Shown in pieces: positions 1-3,837 of a stretch of 5,930 nt of DNA. This stretch comes from Acidobacteriota bacterium (GTDB lineage: Bacteria; Acidobacteriota; Terriglobia; Terriglobales; Acidobacteriaceae). The stretch covers positions 1-5,930 of the forward strand of contig JAJZHR010000173.1 of the NCBI GenBank assembly GCA_021810815.1, given 5' to 3'. Each line of letters opens with the position of its first letter. Within the stretch, counting starts at the first letter, position 1. Below the pieces are notes generated by a model. It was not told where the DNA came from. It saw nothing but the letters and a program-made list of their open reading frames with translations, and did no database searches. Made by a program: the position numbers and the translations under genes.

Positions 1-660
1 GCAGTGGGCGCGGCTCGCGCGGGCGATGTGGGCAAGGGTTCGGCGGCATCTCTGCGCGGTCTCGGAGCTCGCGTGATTGTGACGGAGATCGATCCGATCA
101 ACGCTCTGCAGGCTGCGATGGAAGGCTACGAGGTGACAACGCTCGAGGACACGCTGGGGCGCGCGGATATCTATGTGACTTGCACCGGCAATCTGGACAT
201 CATCACGCTGGAGCACATGAAGAAGATGAAGGACCAGGCCATCGTCTGCAACATCGGCCACTTCGACAACGAGATCCAGATGGACAAGCTGAACGCGGAG
301 AAGGGCGTGACGAAGCTGAACATCAAGCCGCAGGTGGACCAGTACACATTCCCCTCGGGCAATGCGATCTTCGTTCTGGCGGAGGGCCGGCTGGTGAATC
401 TGGGTTGCGCGACCGGGCATCCGAGCTTCGTGATGAGCAACAGCTTCGCCAACCAGACGCTGGCGCAGCTGGATCTCTGGAAGAACAAGGACACCTACAA
501 GGTGAACGTCTACACACTGCCGAAGAAGCTGGACGAGGAAGTGGCGCGGCTGCACCTGGAGAAGATCGGGGTGAAGCTGACGGTGCTGACGCCGTCGCAG
601 GCGGAGTACCTGGGCGTCGCTCCCGAGGGTCCGTACAAGGCGGATCACTACCGCTACTAA
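1..660 (+). CDS. ahcY: Adenosylhomocysteinase (S-adenosyl-L-homocysteine hydrolase), C-terminal part; 5' end outside window
   Basis: Cytosolic NAD-dependent enzyme that splits S-adenosylhomocysteine into homocysteine and adenosine, relieving product inhibition of methyltransferases in the methyl cycle. About 219 codons are present, roughly the C-terminal half of a 430-480 residue family. Seen in order: the end of the NAD-binding Rossmann loop (GDVGKGSAASLRG, from base 22), the acidic TEIDP that holds the NAD ribose (86-100), CNIGHFDNEI, NIKPQVDQYTFP, AEGRLVNLGC, GHPSFVMSNSF with its conserved His, LPKKLDEEVARLHL, and the C-terminal KADHYRY, whose Lys and Tyr reach the neighbouring subunit's NAD in known structures. 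The frame is open to base 1, so the GTG at 4 is not a real start. Codons 2-7 (VGAARA) do not match the usual VVxGYG, and the first glycine of GxGxxG is Arg here; see findings. A strong terminator follows 22 bases after the stop. Family assignment is very secure. Confidence 0.97.
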   Translation, partial: AVGAARAGDVGKGSAASLRGLGARVIVTEIDPINALQAAMEGYEVTTLEDTLGRADIYVTCTGNLDIITLEHMKKMKDQAIVCNIGHFDNEIQMDKLNAEKGVTKLNIKPQVDQYTFPSGNAIFVLAEGRLVNLGCATGHPSFVMSNSFANQTLAQLDLWKNKDTYKVNVYTLPKKLDEEVARLHLEKIGVKLTVLTPSQAEYLGVAPEGPYKADHYRY

Positions 661-682
661 CAGTTGTTGCGAGCAAAGATCG

Positions 683-725
683 TGGGCAGACGCACTTCTC
701 CGGAAGGCTGCGTCTGCCCATTTTT
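683..725 (+). terminator. Strong intrinsic terminator of ahcY
   Basis: A perfect 12-bp inverted repeat, TGGGCAGACGCA (683-694) and TGCGTCTGCCCA (709-720), is followed directly by TTTTT (721-725). The apex can fold further: CTTC (695-698) pairs with GAAG (703-706) around TCCG, a UNCG-type tetraloop closed by C-G, leaving GC 707-708 as a bulge. It starts 22 bases after the ahcY stop, so it should separate ahcY from the genes downstream. There is no good T-tract on the other side, so it looks one-directional. Confidence 0.95.
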
Positions 726-755
726 ATGTTGCAAGCCGGATCGCAGGTGGTCCGC

Positions 756-812
756 TCAAAAATAGATGTTGTTCTCCCACAGCGTATTGTCGGCATCGAT
801 CAGGAGCGTGTG
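756..812 (-). pseudogene. Remnant of a HAD-family hydrolase N-terminus
   Basis: Read on the minus strand from 812 to 759, the bases encode HTLLIDADNTLWENNIYF followed by TGA (758-756). This matches motif I of HAD phosphatases, DxDxT: the Asp codons are at 797-795 and 791-789 and Thr at 785-783. The WENNIYF tail is, from memory, typical of HAD hydrolases whose next residues are FER. Removing one T from the run 761-757 would restore FER, so a single-base frameshift is likely. No in-frame ATG, GTG or TTG exists between the upstream stop (890-888) and the motif, and the body of the gene is absent: ahcY's terminator begins about 30 bases beyond the stop. I read it as the decayed 5' end of a gene that once pointed toward ahcY. 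The match is short, so chance is possible but unlikely given the run of specific residues. Confidence 0.5.
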
Positions 813-880
813 CCCGGCGGGTGCGCCACCGCGAAGGTAGCGGCAGGCTGGGAGTGGCGCTGCTGTTGGGGGTATGCACG

Positions 881-907
881 ATGAGGGTCAATGAGAGGCT
901 CCCTCAT
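881..907. repeat. Short inverted repeat upstream of the MBL-fold gene
   Basis: ATGAGGG (881-887) and CCCTCAT (901-907) are 7-bp perfect inverted arms separated by 13 bases. The spacer holds a second ATGAG (891-895) that could compete for the right arm. It lies about 50 bases before the preferred start of the hydrolase gene and has no T-tract, so it is not a terminator. It could be an operator or a leader hairpin, or chance. Confidence 0.3.
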
Positions 908-947
908 GCAGAGATTGTTAACCTGTATTCGTGGTAATCTCGCACCC

Positions 948-953
948 GAGGAA
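948..953 (+). promoter_or_regulatory. Ribosome binding site deciding the GTG start at 957
   Basis: GAGGAA precedes GTG 957, with AGGA ending 4 bases before the start codon. The protein then begins with Lys-Asn and a hydrophobic stretch, a normal Sec signal peptide, whereas the upstream ATGs at 891 and 906 would place a 22- or 17-residue polar segment in front of it. ATG 906 also has a purine-rich site (GAGAGG, 893-898, 7-base spacing), so it remains the main alternative. Confidence 0.55.
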
Positions 954-956
954 ATT

Positions 957-1907
957 GTGAAGAATTCGCTTCTGTGTTGCGTCATGGGCGTGGCGATGCT
1001 TCGCGCTGCGGTTGGCCTTGGCTCGCCCAGTGGTCCCCCGCAAGGGGCACCGCCGCAAGCTCAGCCTTCCAGCCACGGAGTATTTGTCGTATTTCTTGGC
1101 ACCGGAATGCCGCGCCCAGATCCAACTCGCCAGGGGCCGTCTCTCGCGGTTGTTGCCAATGGGAAGGCGTATGTCGTCGATGCAGGCACTGGCGTAGTGC
1201 GTCAGGCGGCAGGTGCGTACGCACGCGGAGTTTCCGCTCTGCAACCGACCCATCTCGACATTGCATTTCTTACGCACCTGCATTCCGATCACACCTTGGG
1301 CCTGCCGGATTTGATTCTCACACCGTGGGTGATGGGACGTTCCGTTCCATTGCGCCTCTATGGCCCGACAGGGACGCAAGCAATGGCGAACCATCTTGAG
1401 CAAGCGTACGGGGAGGACATTGACGTTCGCATACATGGACTCGAGCACAATACGACAACTGGGCACCAGGTCGTTGTGCATGAAGTCCAGCCCGGGGTCG
1501 TCTACCAGGACGAGAACGTAAAGGTAACGGCATTCACCGTCCAGCACGGAAGCTGGAAGGAAGCTCTGGGCTACCGGTTTGACGCGGACGGGAAATCCAT
1601 TGTGATTTCAGGCGATACGCGCCCTGCGGAAAGTGTCGTCCAGGCATGCAATGGCTGCGATGTGCTCATCCATGAGGCTTATACCGAAATCCCTGGGGAA
1701 GCCGATAAGTCGGCATATTTCTCCTCGTTCCACACCTCGGCTGAAGAGCTGGGTGATATCGCAGCACAGGCAAAGCCAAAACTGCTGATTATCACGCACT
1801 ATGTGGGTGGTGCCAAACTGAACCCTGCACAGCTGATTCAGCAAGTGCAGCAGAAGTTTCATGGACCCGTCGTTGTTGCCAATGATCTGGACGTGATTGC
1901 GCCGTGA
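957..1907 (+). CDS. Exported MBL-fold metallo-hydrolase (RNase Z/arylsulfatase-like family)
   Basis: Predicted dinuclear-zinc hydrolase of the metallo-beta-lactamase fold, 316 residues from GTG 957. Residues 1-22 look like a Sec signal peptide (one Lys, then LLCCVMGVAML), followed by a Pro/Gln/Ala-rich linker, so the enzyme probably acts in the periplasm. The catalytic domain starts near residue 42 with FVVFLGTGMPRPDP. Metal-ligand motifs, numbered from this start, are HLHSDH (His107, His109, Asp111, His112), His197 in QHG, Asp220 in SGDTR, and His281 in ITHY; His259 in FHTSAEELG matches the RNase Z HSTA-type motif. The order and the LGTG opening fit the RNase Z/AtsA branch, but the tRNA-grasping arm of RNase Z is not evident and export would exclude tRNA processing. 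The substrate cannot be told. Starts at ATG 906 or 891 would give 333 or 338 residues. The gene lies alone between the ahcY terminator and a 136-base gap, with no clear terminator of its own. Confidence 0.88.
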   Translation: MKNSLLCCVMGVAMLRAAVGLGSPSGPPQGAPPQAQPSSHGVFVVFLGTGMPRPDPTRQGPSLAVVANGKAYVVDAGTGVVRQAAGAYARGVSALQPTHLDIAFLTHLHSDHTLGLPDLILTPWVMGRSVPLRLYGPTGTQAMANHLEQAYGEDIDVRIHGLEHNTTTGHQVVVHEVQPGVVYQDENVKVTAFTVQHGSWKEALGYRFDADGKSIVISGDTRPAESVVQACNGCDVLIHEAYTEIPGEADKSAYFSSFHTSAEELGDIAAQAKPKLLIITHYVGGAKLNPAQLIQQVQQKFHGPVVVANDLDVIAP

Positions 1908-2043
1908 CGTGACGGGCTTGCCCGGACGATGTCTGCGGACGCGGCTATGCTCCCTAGGGACAGATGCCGGTGCTGCGGAGAGCTTCTTTCCCCTGCCTCG
2001 CAGGCGATGCGGTTGATGGGCTACAGAGTGCAACGGCGCGATT
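1908..2043. other. Intergenic gap with no supported gene
   Basis: This separates the hydrolase from the glycosylase. It holds a small tight hairpin, CGGG-CTTG-CCCG (1913-1924), without a T-tract, and ATG-initiated frames from 1929 and 1964 that run into the glycosylase in other frames and resemble nothing known. No clear promoter pair or Shine-Dalgarno site for the glycosylase is visible, which leaves the start of that gene open. Confidence 0.4.
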
Positions 2044-2727
2044 TTGCGGCACATCACACTGCCTGTGCCGCGTATACCCAAGTCGCTTCAGACAGCAGCC
2101 GGACGTATCCCCGAAACAGGAGGACTTCCGGTTTTGCGAGAAGCAGCCTCCTGCTGCACTGCCTGCAATCTCTACATCCATGCGACGCAGACGGTCTTTG
2201 GCGACGGCAGTCCCGATGCGGATCTGTTTTTTGTAGGCGAGCAGCCGGGCGACTATGAGGATGAGACGGGTAGTCCGTTCGCAGGCGCTGGTGGACGCTA
2301 TCTGGAGATATGTTTGCGCGAGGCCGGGATCCCGCGCGAACGTGTCTACCTGACCAACGTGGTGAAGCATTTCAAGTGGGAGCCGCGAGGCAGCCGTCGT
2401 GTGCAGGCGAAGCCGCACATGACCGAGATACTGGCGTGCGCACCGTGGCTGATGGCGGAGTTGCGCGCCGTGCGGCCGAAGATCATCGTATGCTTGGGAG
2501 CAACGGCTGCCAAAGCTGTGCTGGGCAAGGATTTTCGCGTGACCCAGTCGAGAGGGACGTTCGTTGATGTTCCCGGCTACGGGCCCACGTTCGCGACGCT
2601 GCATCCCTCGTCGGTGCTGCGCATCACGGGAGAGATGGAGAAGAGGCGCGAGAGGGAGCGCTTCATCAACGATCTGCGGCGCGTAGTCAGTATTGTGGAT
2701 GATTACGGCAAAGCTGCCGTGGCGTGA
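2044..2727 (+). CDS. udgX: UdgX-like Fe-S uracil-DNA glycosylase with the trapping His replaced by Gln
   Basis: Member of the family 4/5-related uracil-DNA glycosylases, closest to UdgX, which binds uracil in DNA and stays covalently attached. Numbered from TTG 2044 (227 residues): C38-TA-C41 followed by NLYIHATQTVFGDG; active-site motif A, GEQPGDYED (65-73); PFAGAGGR (78-85); TNVVKHF (104-110); C132 in ACAPWL; LGATAAKAVLG (151-161); and motif B, HPSSVLR (187-193). Cys38, Cys41, Cys132 and probably His109 would hold the 4Fe-4S cluster. The UdgX hallmark loop KRRIH is present in position but reads S117-R-R-V-Q121 (2392-2406), so the covalently reacting His is Gln. The start is uncertain: TTG 2044 is the first start codon after an in-frame stop at 2014, GTG 2065 gives a length nearer the family's, and neither has a good ribosome site. 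The gene lies just upstream of ku and ligD, consistent with a repair role. Confidence 0.92.
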   Translation: MRHITLPVPRIPKSLQTAAGRIPETGGLPVLREAASCCTACNLYIHATQTVFGDGSPDADLFFVGEQPGDYEDETGSPFAGAGGRYLEICLREAGIPRERVYLTNVVKHFKWEPRGSRRVQAKPHMTEILACAPWLMAELRAVRPKIIVCLGATAAKAVLGKDFRVTQSRGTFVDVPGYGPTFATLHPSSVLRITGEMEKRRERERFINDLRRVVSIVDDYGKAAVA

Positions 2728-2747
2728 ATCAAAAGCGGACAGAGCCA

Positions 2748-2797
2748 TGCTGCTGCCTGCATCTTCTTTTGGATACATCAGCATCTCAAGAGCAGCA
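2748..2797 (+). promoter_or_regulatory. Possible antiterminator pairing in the ku leader
   Basis: TGCTGCT (2748-2754) is the exact complement of AGCAGCA (2791-2797), which contains the 5' arm of the terminator hairpin that follows. The two pairings exclude each other, the arrangement expected of an attenuator. GCTGC-type repeats are common in GC-rich DNA, so this may be chance, and no ligand-binding fold or conserved leader is recognised. Confidence 0.3.
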
Positions 2798-2824
2798 GGC
2801 CGCCAGAGCGGTGGCTGCTTTTTT
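2791..2824 (+). terminator. Intrinsic terminator between udgX and ku, possibly an attenuator of ku
   Basis: AGCAGC (2791-2796) pairs with GCTGCT (2814-2819), and CCGC (2800-2803) with GCGG (2808-2811) around the loop CAGA. AGG on the left and TG on the right form a small internal loop. Six Ts follow (2819-2824). The hairpin begins 63 bases after the udgX stop, and its T-tract ends only 19 bases before the ku ATG, leaving no room for a separate ku promoter after it. Confidence 0.75.
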
Positions 2825-2830
2825 GCTTTT

Positions 2831-2835
2831 GGGAG
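2831..2835 (+). promoter_or_regulatory. Ribosome binding site of ku
   Basis: GGGAG lies 8 bases before ATG 2844 and fixes the Ku start there. The same frame is open back to GTG 2724, but those 40 extra codons cross the terminator and precede the normal Ku N-terminus, so they are not taken as part of Ku. Confidence 0.8.
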
Positions 2836-2843
2836 TCATCGAG

Positions 2844-3833
2844 ATGGCGCGTCCCTACTGGTCCGGACAGATTCAGATTTCGCTGGTCTCCTTCGGCGTC
2901 AGCTTGTTCCCTGCGACGAACGCCGCCAGCCAGGTGAGGATGTATCAGATCGACCGCAAATCGGGCGAGCGCATTCACCATCGCAATGTGAAGGCGAGCG
3001 ATGCGGAGGGGAGCGGCACGGATGCGGGCGATGATGGCGAGGCGATGGCGACCGTCGAGAAGGCGGACATCATCAAGGGGTACGAGTACCGCAAGGGAGA
3101 GTACGTCACGCTGGAGCCGGACGAGCTTGCGAAGCTGCGCATTCCGGGCAAGAAGGTGCTCTCGATAGCGCAGTTTGTGGACACCGGCGAGCTTCAGCCC
3201 GCTCTTTTTGAGAAGCCGTATTTTGTGGTTCCGCAGAATGAGACGCAGGTGAGCGCGTTCGCAGTGGTGCGCGAGGCGCTGAAGCAGACCGGCAAGGCGG
3301 GATTGGGAGAGATCGCCTTCTCTGGACGGGAGCATCTCATCGCGTTGACGGCGGCTCCGGGCGACAGTCGCGGCATGATGGCCTACACGCTGCGGTACGA
3401 CGCGGAGCTTCGCTCTTCTGCGGAGTGTATGGCGGGCATTGCCGAGACGAAGATCGACAAGGATCAGTTGTCGCTGGCCAAGGAGTTGATTCAGCGCAAC
3501 ACGTCTGCCTTCGACCCAAGGAAATACAAGGACGATTACGAGAGCGCCCTGAGGGAGTTGCTGGATGCGAAGGTGCATCACCTGCCCCTGGCGGAGGTGG
3601 GCGAGGAGCAGCCGAAGCGCGCGAAGCCTGCGAATCTTATGGAGGCTTTGCGGAGGTCGCTCAGCGCAGTGCCTGCGCCCAGCGCTTCGGCAGCAAAGGG
3701 GAAGAAGCCAGCAGCGTCAGAGACCAGCGCCGGTGCCAGAGCGGCTATCGGGAGCGCTTCGGGAGCATCGCACGGCAAGAAGGGCATACGCCTGGTGAAG
3801 CCGCCGTCGCCGCAGCGGCGCAAGAGCGCGTGA
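2844..3833 (+). CDS. ku: Ku, NHEJ DNA end-binding protein
   Basis: Homodimeric ring protein that threads onto double-strand break ends and recruits LigD. It has 329 residues, a little longer than most bacterial Ku (about 270-300). Seen in order: MARPYWSGQIQISLVSFGVSLFPAT (1-25), KADIIKGYEYRKGEYVTLEPDEL (73-95), FVDTGELQPALFEKPYFVVP (111-130), VVREALKQTGKAGLGEIAFSGREHL (141-165), MAYTLRYDAELR (179-190), FDPRKYKDDYESALRELLDAK (223-243) and NLMEALRRSL (264-273), all in family order. Two oddities stand out: an acidic, Gly-rich insertion (DAEGSGTDAGDDGEAM, 53-68) before KGYEY, and a low-complexity Ala/Ser/Lys-rich basic tail from about 274 to the end. Basic tails in other bacterial Ku proteins bind DNA and influence sliding. 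The stop is 4 bases before the ligD start, so the two are almost certainly co-transcribed and probably translationally coupled. Confidence 0.97.
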   Translation: MARPYWSGQIQISLVSFGVSLFPATNAASQVRMYQIDRKSGERIHHRNVKASDAEGSGTDAGDDGEAMATVEKADIIKGYEYRKGEYVTLEPDELAKLRIPGKKVLSIAQFVDTGELQPALFEKPYFVVPQNETQVSAFAVVREALKQTGKAGLGEIAFSGREHLIALTAAPGDSRGMMAYTLRYDAELRSSAECMAGIAETKIDKDQLSLAKELIQRNTSAFDPRKYKDDYESALRELLDAKVHHLPLAEVGEEQPKRAKPANLMEALRRSLSAVPAPSASAAKGKKPAASETSAGARAAIGSASGASHGKKGIRLVKPPSPQRRKSA

Positions 3834-3837
3834 CACC

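Noticed and set aside
180..884. A 234-codon + strand frame overlapping ahcY and the following gap
   Set aside because: Its first 480 bases lie inside ahcY in another frame, with Arg/Gly/Gln-rich content typical of shadow frames in GC-rich DNA.
957..1000. Lipoprotein signal in the MBL-fold hydrolase because of Leu-Leu-Cys-Cys
   Set aside because: The Cys residues are 7-8 residues from the start, before the hydrophobic core, and lack the Ala/Ser-Gly/Ala lipobox positions.
1951..1960. Perfect 10-bp palindrome TCCCTAGGGA
   Set aside because: A single short palindrome with no partner or repeat nearby; expected by chance at this scale.
1929..2258. Open frames from ATG 1929 and ATG 1964, one with a CRCCGE stretch that looked like a zinc ribbon
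   Set aside because: Both run into the glycosylase gene in other frames, lack further paired Cys/His motifs, and match no family I know.
1954..2784. Long minus-strand open frame (276 codons) opposite the glycosylase
   Set aside because: It mirrors a gene with strong family motifs on the + strand and shows no motif of its own.
2724..2843. A 40-codon N-terminal extension of Ku starting at GTG 2724, overlapping the udgX stop as GTGA
   Set aside because: The family N-terminus is MARPYWSG at ATG 2844, which has its own GGGAG site; the extension crosses a terminator hairpin and resembles no Ku domain.
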